From Zantedeschia hybrid cultivar (Eukaryota; Streptophyta; Magnoliopsida; Alismatales; Araceae), in NCBI GenBank assembly GCA_030544215.1, contig JARZZO010000013.1, positions 50,239,196 through 50,303,195 of the forward strand: a stretch of 64,000 nucleotides of DNA. The letters are read 5' to 3'. Below are positions 11,555 to 22,728 of the stretch, piece after piece (position 1 is the stretch's first letter; each line of letters begins with the position of its first letter). The position numbers were made by a program, and so were the translations under genes. The notes under the pieces were generated by a model, which had not been told where the DNA came from, made no database searches, and saw only the letters and a list, made by a program, of their open reading frames with translations.

Positions 11555-11741
11555 AATTCTTCATATTTTAACTCAAATTGAACTAAAATCAATTCAATTG
11601 ATTAACTTAAACACATCTGTTAAACCCGACACTCAAAAAGATTAATAAAAATTAATTAATGATTAATTATCAGACCATTCCGAGGCATTATTGTATGATA
11701 TAAAATTTACCCGAAATGACGTCAAAATTAGCGTGTCTACA

Positions 11742-13566
11742 GAGGCCAGACGGCCTTTTCCCTTGGCAAAACTAAGGCATTAGCTGTCATTAGAGCACTG
11801 AAGATATCGGCCAAGGATTCTGGGAGTGCCGGGTATTCTGCCCTTTTCGGGCCTGGGGGTCTTCTCGGCTGGTTATAATCACCAGGAGGAGGGACATTGT
11901 GGTATGCCGGCGGTGCGCGCGGCTGATACTGCTGCTGCTGGGGATACTGCTGCTGCGGGAGCTGCTGGTACTGCAATTGCCTGGGTGGCGGCTGTTGTGG
12001 CTGATGCTGGTTCTGATTCTGATTCGGCTGCTGGGGCCGTTGATACTGTTGTTGGTACTGGGGGTTCTGCTGATGTCTGTACCCTTGCTGTTGTGGCCTC
12101 TGGTACTGCTGCTGACTCCTCACGAACTGGGGCGAGTTATTGTTCATGGTACTCACTTGCTCATGAGAGAGCGTGCCCTCAGTAGTCGGACCTGTGCTGG
12201 AAGAGTTCGGCACTGCAGGCTTCCGAGGCGGAGGCCTACTAGGTCTATGAGGATCAAAGACGCTAGAGAATGTAGCGTCCTTGAAAGCATTCTGGCAGTA
12301 CCGTGCTCTTTCATAGAGCTCTGCCATGTTGGTCAAATTGTTCAAGGAGAGGACGAGCTTGAACTGGGGCGTGGCATTGGAAATTAACATCTTCACTTGT
12401 TCGGACTCGGACAAGTGATCCTTCACCTTTTCAGCCAGACCCCGCCACCTGTCAGCAAAACTGACAAACTCCTCATCAGGTTTCATCTTTTCTGCAATGA
12501 GGTTCGTGATAGACAAGGAGGGTGCAACTCTGTCCTGGTATCGTTGAATAAATTTGCGTGAAACGATACCGTAATCCTCTACGTCTGAGGGTTCCAGGGA
12601 AAAGAACCACTCGAGGGCTGGTCCCTCTAGAGATCTCCTGAACAAGAAGGCCAACGACCTCTTATCATTCTGCCAGAAAGAGGATTCATACATAAACTCC
12701 TTCAGATGTGTGAAGGGGTTACCAGTACCGTTGTACTTTCGGTACACTGGCATTTCAGAGGGTGGCAGATGGAATACTGGCAGGCTCGGTAGACTGATCT
12801 CTGGCACAGCTTTGACCCCCATCATTTTCTGGAGGTTATTAAATTGCTCATCCATACGCTCCATTTTGGCCAGCAGCGTTTGTGTGGTCAGATCTGCCTG
12901 GGGAGGAGAAGGAGGAGGAGGTACTTGGTAGGCCTGCTGCCTAGAGTATGTTGGGCAGGGTGGACAATAGAGGGGAGGTCCGGCAGAGCTTCCGCCATGC
13001 TCGAGGGCATTTTGATAAGCAGGCGTTTGCGGTCTAGCCGGTTGCCTAGATGATGAAAGCTGCGGCCCAGCTGGCCGAGAAGTAATATGAAGGCCCTCCA
13101 CGGCCTGACGGATATAAGGAGGAGGAAAAGAAGGTTGCTGAGGAACAGCAGGGGGAGCCACAGGGTTCGGCTCGGCAGGCTGCATGGGTGCCTTCCCCTT
13201 CAAAATAGACTGGATCGCCTCAAACTGCTGAGGGTCCAGACGGGAGGCAAGAACTCCCAGAGCATTGATGAGATCCGTAGGATCAGAGGATGAGGGATCA
13301 CTCTGATTCATGTCTCCCTCCAGATCAGGATTAGGAATCGCATACTCATGCGGAGGAGGATCAGGATATTGATCACGTGGATGCAAAAGAGGTGTCCGAA
13401 CATTCCCATCTAGACGATATGGAACGGGGATAGAACTACGGGAGGCATCAGCATCTCTCCTACTCTCATAGTTGTATTCAGAATCCCGAGGGGCATTAGC
13501 ATCTCCCTCGTAATTAACCATGGCGTCTGGAGCCACACTCAAATCCCTACCTGATCGTAGCAACAT
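11742..13566 (-). pseudogene. gag: Element B gag, truncated by insertion of element A
   Basis: Open for about 609 residues from MLLRSGRDLS (ATG 13564-13566) to VLPREKAVWP, where element A interrupts it just before the zinc knuckle. It has the same organisation as the element A gag: acidic N terminus, proline-rich linker, Retrotrans_gag domain, and a glutamine/proline-rich tail. It is nearly identical to A at protein level by eye but has no internal stop, so it shows the unbroken reading at the two positions where A has stops. The glutamine-rich tail differs in length between the copies. It cannot make full Gag because its 3' half is displaced. Confidence 0.9.
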
Positions 13567-14575
13567 GATGTTAGATTCTTTTTCTTCAAAGATTTGACAA
13601 ACAAGTTGCACAGAGATTAATCAAACAAGTGGATGCTTAACGTGATTTTAAGATTCCTTTTTTGAGTTATTTGGATTCAATTAAACCTCAAATTCTCTCA
13701 AGGAAAGGATCCTAGTTTCAGTTCAATTTCCACCGTTATTTTCTAGGGCTTTCTCTCACAACGCTTTCAGAATCTAACCAGGACTTCAATTGGTACAACC
13801 AGCCCGATGATCAAGGAGGAATACCTTAATTTTGGGGACTTATGAAGGTCTCAACATCAACTTCTCTAGTCTGATCAAGGGACCAACCCAATCAGAGAGA
13901 GTTGCTGACGTCAAGTAATGTGTTCCTAAGAAAAGGAGGGTATTCGCCTCAATGCGTATGTCCTACGGCCTGGATGGCCCCTAATGCTTAATAATAATGG
14001 GTAGCTAGCACATCAAACCACAGAAATCTGAAAACTGAAAAAAATTAAGAAACTGTCTGAATCGCGTCGATTGTCGTCGACGCTATTCAAAACAGAACTT
14101 AATTTTTCGCAAAAGCAGATGCAGACAGCAGAGAAACTGTGAAAACTGAAAGGCGTCTAGGGGTGTTGACGCGGTTTGAAACGCGTCAGCGATCCTGGAC
14201 GCTTTTCAGTTCGCAGAAACAGTTTTCCAGGAGGATTTTCTAGGTTGAATCCTCCTCAAACAAGATAAAAAGCAGTAAACAATCGACTCATGCAAAAATT
14301 TTTAGTTCCATATTTTAAACAGGATGATTTACTAACTAAACAACTAGAAAAACAATCAATCACACATCATTTTTATCACAAAAACAGCTTTTTGAATTAA
14401 TCAAGGGGAGGGCAAGATCTTGCCACTGGGGTGTGCACGTGGTGCACGAGGGAAATTAATTAAACTAAAACACTCACCAATTGGTGAGGACGTGTCGAAA
14501 GACACAAGTGGTGCACCGTGGGTGCCCGGTTGATGACAGCAAGAACAAAAAAACTTAAAAGATGGCGAGACCAAG
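13567..14575 (-). other. Element B leader, with dyad units
   Basis: Non-coding, close match to 9392-10398. Dyad units lie at 14057-14090, 14146-14179 and about 14175-14209. Confidence 0.75.
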
Positions 14576-14592
14576 TCCCACCGTGATCGCCA
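14576..14592 (-). other. Element B primer-binding site (tRNA-Arg type)
   Basis: The same 17 bases as the element A site, seven bases after the LTR end. Confidence 0.7.
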
Positions 14593-14599
14593 AAAAAGC

Positions 14600-15918
14600 T
14601 GTAGGTGCTTAGGATGACCGTGTGATTAACATGAAAAATCTATGTTGTTTAGTGTAAACTAACCTATTAAAAATAGCAACTAAGTGCAGTGATCGCCAGA
14701 AACTTTTAACTAAAAAGTTTCAAAAGAGATATGATCGCTTACCTGTTCAAACGCGGAAGATTGAGTCCTTGGTTCCCCTTCCTCAGCCGGCTGAAGAAAG
14801 AGAGCCCTTTCTTTGCTTTTTGTTCTTGCTTTTGAATTTGAGGTTGAGGATCGTCCAGAAGTCTTTCTGACTTTGTACTTGATTTCCCCTTTTGAATCTC
14901 TCGTTGTTGTTGAGTGCAGCGGAGACAGAAACAGAAAACGAAGAAACAATGATGATGAGAATTTAAGTAGAAGCAGTATCTGAACTAATCATGATTTTGG
15001 ACATATGATTGAACATCAAACTTACTTGTTGAGTGGTTTTGAAACCCCTTAAATCAAGTAGGTTTTGAAAAATTATGCTGTGGTGTGTGTTTGCATGAAG
15101 TGAATGAAGAATGAAATTAATGAAGATGAAAATGAAAATACAGAAATGAAACACTTATGCCCAATCGGATGAAGCTTTGAAAGGATGAAGATCTTGAAAG
15201 GACGCCGACTTCTGGAAATGGCAGCGCTCCGGCGTTCCGACGTTGTTGCTTCGATCTTCAACTCACTATAATAATGCTCTCTCTTAATGGATTTCAACTT
15301 TTTTAACTCTTCAACATGCAAGGTATTTATAGGCTTTCTCTTGCGTTCGCGATTAACATAGCAAAAAACCTCGAATTTATCCATCTTAATTGACAGATAA
15401 ATACTGATTAATTCATCTTTATCTGTAATTATCTAAAACACGTCCACCATGGCTGACGCCTTTCAGATTAATTAAGATAAGGATAAATATCCGGGAAAAC
15501 TTATCTTTATCTTTATTAGCTAAAAAGCGTCCACCTGTATAGACGTCTTTTAGACTAATTAAGATAAGGATAAATATCCGGAGGGGAAGTTAAAATCACT
15601 TAGGAAACTTAAAACGCGTCGACATTACCAGACGCCTTTTAGTTAATTAATTAATTAATTCAAATTCAAATTTAATCACTAAAATAAGAATAAAGTCTAA
15701 ATGGTGTCCACTTGGGTCGACGTCTTTTAGAATTCTTCATATTTTAACTCAAATTTGAGCTAAAACCAATTCAATTGATTAACTTAAACACATATGTTAA
15801 ACCCGACACTTAAAAAGATTAATAAAAATTAATTAATGATTAATTATCAGACCATTTCGAGGTATTATTGTATGATATGAAATTTACTCGAAATGACGTC
15901 AAAATTAGCGTGTCTATA
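14600..15918 (-). repeat. Element B 5' LTR (1319 bp)
   Basis: Same length as the element A LTR. The minus-strand start reads TATAGACACG, one transition from the TGTAGACACG of element A. A TATA box lies at 15324-15333. Element C integrase sequence starts at 15919. Confidence 0.85.
15433..15730. repeat. Four phased 34-bp dyad units in element B U3
   Basis: Units start at 15433, 15520, 15609 and 15697, giving the same 87, 89, 88 bp spacing as element A. The first has CACGTC in place of CGCGTC, a change expected from methylated-CpG decay. Confidence 0.9.
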
Positions 15919-16893
15919 CTGGTCTCTGCGATCCTCAATACGAACAGGATACTCTGGAAAGGACAGGTCCTCAGCGACCTCCAACTCTGAAAAATCCAAC
16001 ACATGGGACGGATCCTGAACATACTTCCTCAGCAAGGAAACATGGAACACATCGTGCACTCCTGCAAGACTGGGCGGCAAGGCCAGCTGATACGCGGTTT
16101 CCCCAATTCGAGCAAGAATGGGAAAAGGCCCAATATATCGCGGACTCAGCTTGCCTCGCTTCCCGAATCTCATCACACCCTTGGAGGGTGAGACTCGGAG
16201 AAACACGTGGTCCCCAACTTCAAACTCAAGTGGTCTCCGTCGGAAGTCAGCATAACTTTTCTGTCTACTCTGAGCTGCGGTCAACCTCTGCCGAACTGTC
16301 CTGGCAATCTCAGCACACTGCTGTACTAACTCAGGTCCTGCTATCTGCCTCTCACCGATCTCGGACCAACACACCGGAGATCGACACGGCCGCCCATACA
16401 AAGCCTCATAAGGCGCCATGCCGATACTGGAATGATAACTGTTGTTGTAGGCAAACTCCACAGTGGACAAATGTTGTTCCCACGAACCTCTCCAGTCAAG
16501 GCAACATACCCTGAGCATATCCTCCAAGGTCTGAATGGTCCTCTCCGACTGTCCATCGGTCTCGGGATGGTAGGCCGAACTGAAAGCCAACTGAGTGCCC
16601 AAGGCCTTATGAAAACTCTTCCAGAATCTGGAAGTAAACCTCGGATCTCGATCTGATACGATGGACAAAGGTACCCCGTGCAAGGAGATGATCCGATCTA
16701 CAAACAACTTTGCCAGCTTGCCGACCGACCAGTCCTTCCTAATGGCCAGGAAGTGTGCCGACTTGGTCAGCCGATCAACGATGACCCAGATAGCGTCTCT
16801 CCTGCTAGGGGATGCAGGCAATCCCATCACAAAGTCCATCGTCACATGCTCCCATTTCCACTCAGGAATCGGCAAGGGCTGCAGCAACCCTCA
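15919..16893 (-). pseudogene. pol: Element C integrase core, interrupted by element B
   Basis: The retroviral integrase core has D18 (TMDFVMGL), D79 (SDRDPRF) and E115 (GQSERT), counted from the leucine after the stop at 16891-16893. There are 35 residues between the last two. The Ty3-type C-terminal module follows (VFLRVSPSKGVMRFGKRGKL, then SLLRKYVQDPSH). The element sequence ends at EDRRDQ, and the few further codons to 15865 are element B LTR. This is the usual place of the chromodomain in Del-type chromoviruses, so that domain is missing here by insertion. Confidence 0.9.
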
Positions 16894-17145
16894 AGGTCTC
16901 TGATGCTCGGCTTTAACCTGCTGACAAGTCATACATCTAGCCACATATTCAGCCACATCTTTCTTCATACCGGGCCACCAGAAGTGCCTCCTCAAACAAT
17001 GGTACATCTTGGTTGTCCCAGGATGCACTGCATATCTCGAACGGTGCGCCTCATCAAGAACACATTTGCACACGTCTTCCTCAGTCGGGACATAGAGTCT
17101 GCCTCTGAACCTGACAGTACCGTCATCCCACAACTCCACCTCTTA
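16894..17145 (-). pseudogene. pol: Element C integrase zinc-binding segment between two stops
   Basis: 84 residues between TAA (17143-17145) and TGA (16891-16893), in the same frame as both neighbours. It shows the HHCC pattern: HPGTTKMYH, then CMTCQQVK. It is the N-terminal domain of the integrase. Confidence 0.9.
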
Positions 17146-19815
17146 CCTCTGAAGAATCTGTGGTAACTCCGCATCTGCCCTCTGAGCCTCAATCACAGCG
17201 TGGTACACAGCTGGTCTCACAGTCAAGCTGACTAGCACTGCTCTATCCTCTTCACGTGGAACCCTAAAGGAGGATTCTACAATCTGCTCGAACAATTCCC
17301 ACTCCCGAATCATAAGGTATGACATGACCGTCTTCCGACTCAAAGCGTCTGCCACCACATTCGCCTTGCCCGGATGATAAGAAAGGTCAAAGTCATAATC
17401 CTTAATAAACTCCATCCACCTTCGCTGCCTCAAATTTAGGTCTCTCTGAGTGAATACATATTTCAAGCTCTTGTGATCGGTAAAAACCTGAAATTTCTCT
17501 CCAAATAAGTAATGCCTCCAGATCTTAAGTGCAAACACTACAGCCGCAAGTTCCAAGTCATGAGTAGGGTAGTTCTCCTCATGCCTCTTCAGCTGCCGAG
17601 AAGCATAAGCAACTACCCTGCCATGCTGCATAAGGACTGCGCCCAAACCTCGACAGGATGCATCCGAGTAAACCACAAATCCACCTGACCCAGATTGAAG
17701 CACCAGCACTGGGGCTGACGTGAGGCGAGTTTTTAGCTCAATAAAACTCTGCTCACAATCCTCAGTCCACACAAAACGAACTCCCTTTCGAGTCAGCCTC
17801 GACAAGGGGGCCGCTATCGAAGAGAATCCCTGAACAAACCGCCTGTAATAACCGGCAAGCCTCAGAAAGCTCCTGGTCTCAGTCACTGAAGTCGGCCTGC
17901 TCCAGTCCATCACTGCCTCGATCTTGGCTGGATCCACTGCGATACCTTCGCCAGAAATAACGTGCCCAAGGAAGTGCACCTCGTCTAGCCAAAATTCACA
18001 TTTACTGAACTTGGCGTAAAGTTGGTGCTCCCTCAGAACCTGCAACACTGCCCGAAGATGAGCAGCATGCTCTTCCTCAGAAGAAGAATAGATCAGAATA
18101 TCATCAACAAATACAACTACAAACTGGTCCAAGTAGGTCCTGAAGACTCGGTTCATCAGATCCATAAAGGCCGCCGGAGCATTGGTTAAGCCGAAGGGTA
18201 TAACCAAAAACTCATAATGTCCATACCGAGTCCTGAAGGCCGTCTTACTAACATCCACATCCCGGATCCTCATCTGATAATATCCAGATCTCAGATCGAT
18301 CTTGGAAAACACCCTCGCGGTCTGCAGCTGATCCATCAAATCATCGATCCTAGGAAGTGGATACTTATTCTTTATTGTCACCTGGTTCAGCTGCCTATAA
18401 TCGATGCACAATCTCAAAGAACCATCCTTCTTCCTGACAAACAGAACTGGAGCACCCCATGGATATGTACTGGGACGAATGAAACCCTTATCCAGCAATT
18501 CCTGCAACTGCGCCTTCAACTCAGCGAGTTCGGCTGGCGCCATCCGATACGGGGCCTTAGACAAGGGTGCCGTACCTGGTGCAAGCTCGATGGTAAACTC
18601 GACCTCTCGCTGAGGAGGAAGGCCAGGCAGCTCCTCAGGAAACACATCTACGAAATCACAAACAACAGGCACCTCCCAAGGACTGGGACTATCACGGACA
18701 TCAGAAACAACAACAGAGGCAAGGAAAGCCTCACAGCCACTAGCAAGCAACCTCCGTGCCTTAAAGGCAGAAATGAGAATACCTCGAGAAGAAAGCCTAA
18801 TACCTTGGAAAAAGAAGGTCGGGATGTCCGGAATAGAGAAGCGCACCCTCTTCCTGTGGCAGTCCACCTCCGCATAAAAGGCTTCCAACCAATCCATACC
18901 CAGGATGATATCGAAATCACGAATAGCAAGTACAACCAACTGGGCAGGTAGCACATGACCCTCAATGGTCAAGGGAACATTCCTTAAACAATTATAAGAT
19001 ATCATGAAGTCTCCAGAGGGAACTTCCACCATCAGACCATCAGATAACTCATCAACGGGTGCAGAAAGAATATCTACGAACTGCTCAGAAATGAAAGAAT
19101 GCGAAGCTCCCGAATCAATCAACACATGCGCAGAGTTCCCAAGGACAGAAAGTGTACCTTCCACCAAGTTGGACGCGCGAGCCTCCCTCCTGGTGATAGC
19201 TAGAACTCTCCCCTGGGTCCTCGGCTTCTTCTGATCGCCATGACCCTGCCCCTGACCATGTCCCTGCGGGCACTGCCTCGCCAGATGGCCCTGCTGGCCG
19301 CAAGTAAAACACCTCCTGGGAAGAGTGGGACACTGAGTCCCGCCATGGGCACCACCACAGTGCTGACAAATTGCCGGAAGCCTCTGAGCTGGCTCCTGCT
19401 GTGCACTGGACGCGGACTGACTCTGCTGACCCTGCCTGGGCCTGCTGCTGCCGCTGCTGCCACTACTGCTGCCACCACCCCTGAAGAATCTCCTGAATCG
19501 GGAGCCGAGTGACGACGATCCCGATCCGACCGAAGGAGCCGGTGCCGCTGCCTTACCCCTGCCTCGCACTGGCCCTTGAACAGTCTGCCCTCTCTCCCGG
19601 GCCGACTGGGTCTGCTGAGCCTCAACTGCTGCTGCACGCTTAACTGCTGATGCCAAGTCTGTACAACAGTGGGACGCCACAAAGTTCCTCAGACTGAGTC
19701 TCAGCCCGTCCACAAACCTCTCCGTGCGACGCTCCTCGTCCCCAGATATGAAGGGCACGAACCGTCCCAGCGAAACAAACTTCGCCTCGTACTCAAGTAC
19801 CGTTATACTCCCCTA
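17146..19815 (-). pseudogene. gag-pol: Element C gag end, protease, RT and RNase H
   Basis: Positions below are residues from the start at 19758. It has two zinc knuckles, C131-C134-H138-C143 and C150-C153-H158-C163, then the retropepsin D215-S-G-A and ILGMDWL. RT shows CIDYRQLN at about 451-458, FSKIDLRSGY, and VDD at 551-553. RNase H has VVYSDASCRGLGAVL and VFTDHKSLKY, with its catalytic aspartates present, unlike the first RNase H of element A. The frame is open for 871 residues and ends at TAA 17143. The upstream border is a TAG (19813-19815) within gag. Confidence 0.9.
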
Positions 19816-20304
19816 CGTCAGATCCATAAACTCCCTCTCCTTGGCTCTCTGGACATATCTAGGGAAATATTGTGCATTAAACTCCTTAACAAAGGTCTCC
19901 CATGAAATTTCCCTAAGACTCCTGTCCTCATAAGACAAACTCTTCAGTGTGGTCCACCAGTCATAGGCGCTATCCTTCAACATGAAGGTAGCCAACGGGG
20001 TCCTCTCTACTGCTGCACAATCCATGGTATCGAAGGTCTTCTCTATCTCTCTAAGCCAGTGAATGGCCTCATCAGGGTCGGGACGACCGGTGAAGTGAGG
20101 TGGCCTCAGCTTCAGGAACCTCTCAAGTGTAGCTGTGGACCCTCCCCGAGCACTAGAACTCTCGCTAGGATCTCACGTCTGATATCTGGCCATAGTGTCC
20201 ATCATGGCCTCCATAAACTGCTCTACACTCGGCCTTCCTGCCTCAGACCCACTAGGGGCATCTCCCCGCTCTCGAATAACCGGCATCCTCTTCCTGGGAG
20301 CCAT
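19816..20304 (-). pseudogene. gag: Element C gag N terminus
   Basis: Starts at ATG 20302-20304 (MAPRKRMPVIRERGD), with a TGA at codon 44 (20173-20175), and reads on in frame to the TAG at 19813. The capsid-like domain is recognisable: HWLREIEKTFDTMDC, then DSAYDWWTTLK and FVKEFNAQYFPRYVQ. Two stops within gag mean no functional Gag. Confidence 0.85.
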
Positions 20305-20447
20305 CTACTCGCCTATAATTACAAAATCAAAAAGTTCTAATTAGAGTCCTAAAACCTATGCTACCGCCATGCCTGTACGGGATAATGTATTTATTTGCCG
20401 AACTTACAACATTTAACCTAGTTATTTATTTATTTGCCAGACCGTAT

Positions 20448-20459
20448 GCTCTGATACCA
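20448..20459 (-). other. Element C primer-binding site (initiator tRNA-Met)
   Basis: The minus strand reads TGGTATCAGAGC, the standard plant tRNA-iMet complement, two bases after the LTR end GTTACA. Confidence 0.9.
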
Positions 20460-21499
20460 ACTGTAACGACCCGCCACCCTATAATCGGGGGTCCGATTAC
20501 TAAATGGGTACCGAATCATTAATTTGGGACCAAACCAGGATCTAGTAAGTCTGGGAAATAAATAATTAACTAAGCTAAACATTCGCATCGCATTGGATTG
20601 AAATGAAAGTGCAAGAATTAAAATTATTACAATGCGACTCGATACAGCAAATAATTACATATTCCAACTGAAAAGAAATAATTAAACATACAGGCCAGAA
20701 ATAAATAACAACTACATCGGGGCATACCCCGGAACAACTGCTGAAGGCGCTCAACACACGGCCGCACACGCCGCTCTAAGTCTGCTGGGAGTCCTCACCT
20801 GAAAACCGCAGGGGTGAGTCTCAAGGCAAGACTCAGTAGGGATCCTTCGATCCCCACTGCTCACGCACACACCCACAAGTGTAAAGTACTGCTAACGGTG
20901 AAATAACAAGTGCAGTGGTAGGTACAATCCCTAATTCTCAACGTGAAATCACATGCAGTCGAAATATAATAACATGCACATTCTAAATCAGCCGATTAGA
21001 AAATCCACAACTGTCGTCTCGATAGAACTCGCCGACCGTACAAACAACGGTGGGAAAACTCGACCCGCTGAGACCAAGCAGTAGCCCCTCGGATAGCACA
21101 CTAGCTACTCCAGCCCAACTGGCTCAGGTGGCTACTCCTTCCCTCAGCATGAGTGACTCTCCGAATGTACCACTCCGACACCGGTACTAGCTGACCCCGG
21201 GGTTCACCAGGTGACCCTCTCTCACTAGGCGTCACCCCGCCCACGCCCCCACCGGCGCTGTGCTCACGCCCCCACCAGCACAGGGTGATAAAGCGCTACA
21301 ATGTCACTCCAGGTCCACAGTAACACAAAACCCAGCACAGTTCGATCCGGTCACGTGAAAAGTCCGCGATCGCACGACACACAAGGTAGCACCATCCGGT
21401 CATGCAGAATCCATCTTTACAGCGTACACCAAAACATGCACTAACTATCTATCTAGCAGTATGAACACATTTTACTGGCATGAATTAGTGAGGTTCTGT

Positions 21500-21864
21500 C
21501 TTGAATCGCGTCGCCCAAGGCCGACGCCATTCAAGCTCCATGTACAGGTTCATGTAAAACAGTCTTCAGAATCAGTCCTTAAAAGGCGTCGACACCAGTG
21601 GTCGCCTTTTGAAAGGCGTCGACATCCTCAGACGCCATTCAATACAGAAATCCGGAAATTCCAAAGCCCTTACTCAGGGGATTTCTGCCTTAAAAGGCGT
21701 CATGGCTATCCGACGCTATTCAAAACGCGTCGCCCACCCATGACGTCTTTTAGTCCCAGAATCTCCAAATTGGCAGACTCTCTGTCAGGTGATTCCTGTC
21801 TAAAAGGCGTCGTGATGGCCCGACGCCCTTCAAAAAGGCGTCATCCATGCACGACGTCTTTCAA
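21500..21864. repeat. Seven 34-bp dyad units in element C LTR, three back-to-back pairs
   Basis: A single unit at 21500-21535 has 13-nt arms with one mismatch (CTTGAATCGCGTC and GACGCCATTCAAG). Pairs at about 21578-21642, 21690-21753 and 21800-21864 share an outer arm such as TTCAAAA. Pair starts are 112 and 110 bp apart. All centres are 10 nt except where one half site is altered (21600 region). Confidence 0.9.
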
Positions 21865-22425
21865 CCCCAGGAACCAGAGTTGCCATGAGCCCGAGGGCTC
21901 CCCTTTTCAACCCAAACAACCCCAAAATTACCCAAAAACGGACGAGAAAGAGGGGCAATACAATCCATACGAAATCACATTTATAGAAAGTCCCCCATAT
22001 CATCAAAAGAACTCCTAAACATGCTCATTCTACCCCCCAAAACCAAAGATCTACAACATGCATAGACGAGGGAAAACATGGCTTAAACACGATGCTGTGG
22101 GAACTGTCACCCTACTGGACACTCGAACTCCTCCAAGCTTCAAGCCGTCCACCCTTCTCGCCCCACGCCGCCGCCGGTACCGCCGTGGTCGTCCTTACTC
22201 CACCGTGACGTCGGCCGCCGTCCGGAGAGTAGAACGCCGCAGTGGAAGTGGAGGTGGTAGTGGTAGGAGCTAGGTAGAGGATGGAGTGGAGGGAGAGATG
22301 AAATGGGGGGAGGAAAAGAGGGAAGAGAAGGAATTGCCGTCGGGATCGCCGGAGGGGAAGGAGAGAAAGAGAGAAGGTGAAAAATGAGGGAAGAAGGAGG
22401 GCTCGCGGGGTTAACCAGAGACTGG

Positions 22426-22728
22426 CTAAAACGCGTCGACATCTACGGACGCCTATCAGGTGACGTGACGGCCGCTCTGACAAAAGTCTGAAACGCGTCG
22501 TCCTACACAGACGCCGTTCAGACTACTTGTCAGGGCCGTACTCTGACACACCCAGAGTCGCAGTCCGAAAGGCGTCATCCCACGCAGACGCCGTTCAGAC
22601 GACGCGACAGGGCCGTACTCTCGCGGCCCGAAGCCAGCCCACGTGGCACCCGCGTGGTAGAACCTAAAACGCGTCCGCAACGGTGGACGTCGTTCAAACC
22701 GCGTCTCGCGGGCTCGACGCGAAACAAC
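22426..22728. repeat. Five 34-bp dyad units in element C U3
   Basis: Units start at about 22426, 22488, 22565, 22664 and 22694. The 22486-22523 unit has longer arms (GTCTGAAACGCGTC and GACGCCGTTCAGAC, two mismatches). The last two share an arm. They lie upstream of the inferred TATA box, unlike the 21.5-21.9 kb cluster. Confidence 0.85.

Larger units (their letters stand above)
1..11741 (-). mobile_element. Element A: Tat-clade Ty3/gypsy LTR retrotransposon, 3' LTR outside window
   Basis: Reading right to left, the element has a 5' LTR (10423-11741), a tRNA-Arg-type primer site, a leader, gag, protease, G-patch, RT, RNase H, a second RNase H and integrase. The order PR-RT-RNH-IN is that of Ty3/gypsy. 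The second, archaeal-type RNase H between RNase H and integrase marks the Tat/Ogre-like (non-chromovirus) clade. The LTR start (TGTAGACACG on the minus strand) is not seen again in 1-953, so the 3' LTR lies left of the window. The coding frame carries three nonsense codons (8411, 7766, 3714), so this copy is not autonomous. It is inserted in element B at 11741/11742. Confidence 0.9.
10423..11741 (-). repeat. Element A 5' LTR (1319 bp)
   Basis: On the minus strand it begins TGTAGACACG and ends GCACCTACA, giving the short inverted ends TGTAG/CTACA. The PBS follows at its 3' side. The element B LTR (14600-15918) has the same length and ends, which fixes the borders. U3 carries four evenly spaced dyad units and a TATA box. 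Confidence 0.85.
11742..15918 (-). mobile_element. Element B: Tat-clade Ty3/gypsy element, 5' part only
   Basis: Contains a 5' LTR, PBS, leader and the first part of gag. It is cut at 11742 by the LTR of element A, in gag sequence matching 7573 of element A. Its LTR end abuts element C pol at 15918/15919. The simplest reading is that A inserted into B, which had inserted into C. The missing parts of B should lie left of the window. Confidence 0.85.

Noticed and set aside
18217..19512. Plus-strand open frames over element C pol
   Set aside because: Shadows of the minus-strand gag-pol; no recognisable content.
9880..22728. Reading the dyad arrays as a CRISPR-like array
   Set aside because: The host is a plant. 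Here the centre of each unit varies and the arms are conserved, but the units are palindromic, lie in LTRs and have linkers that are themselves repeats; there are no cas genes.
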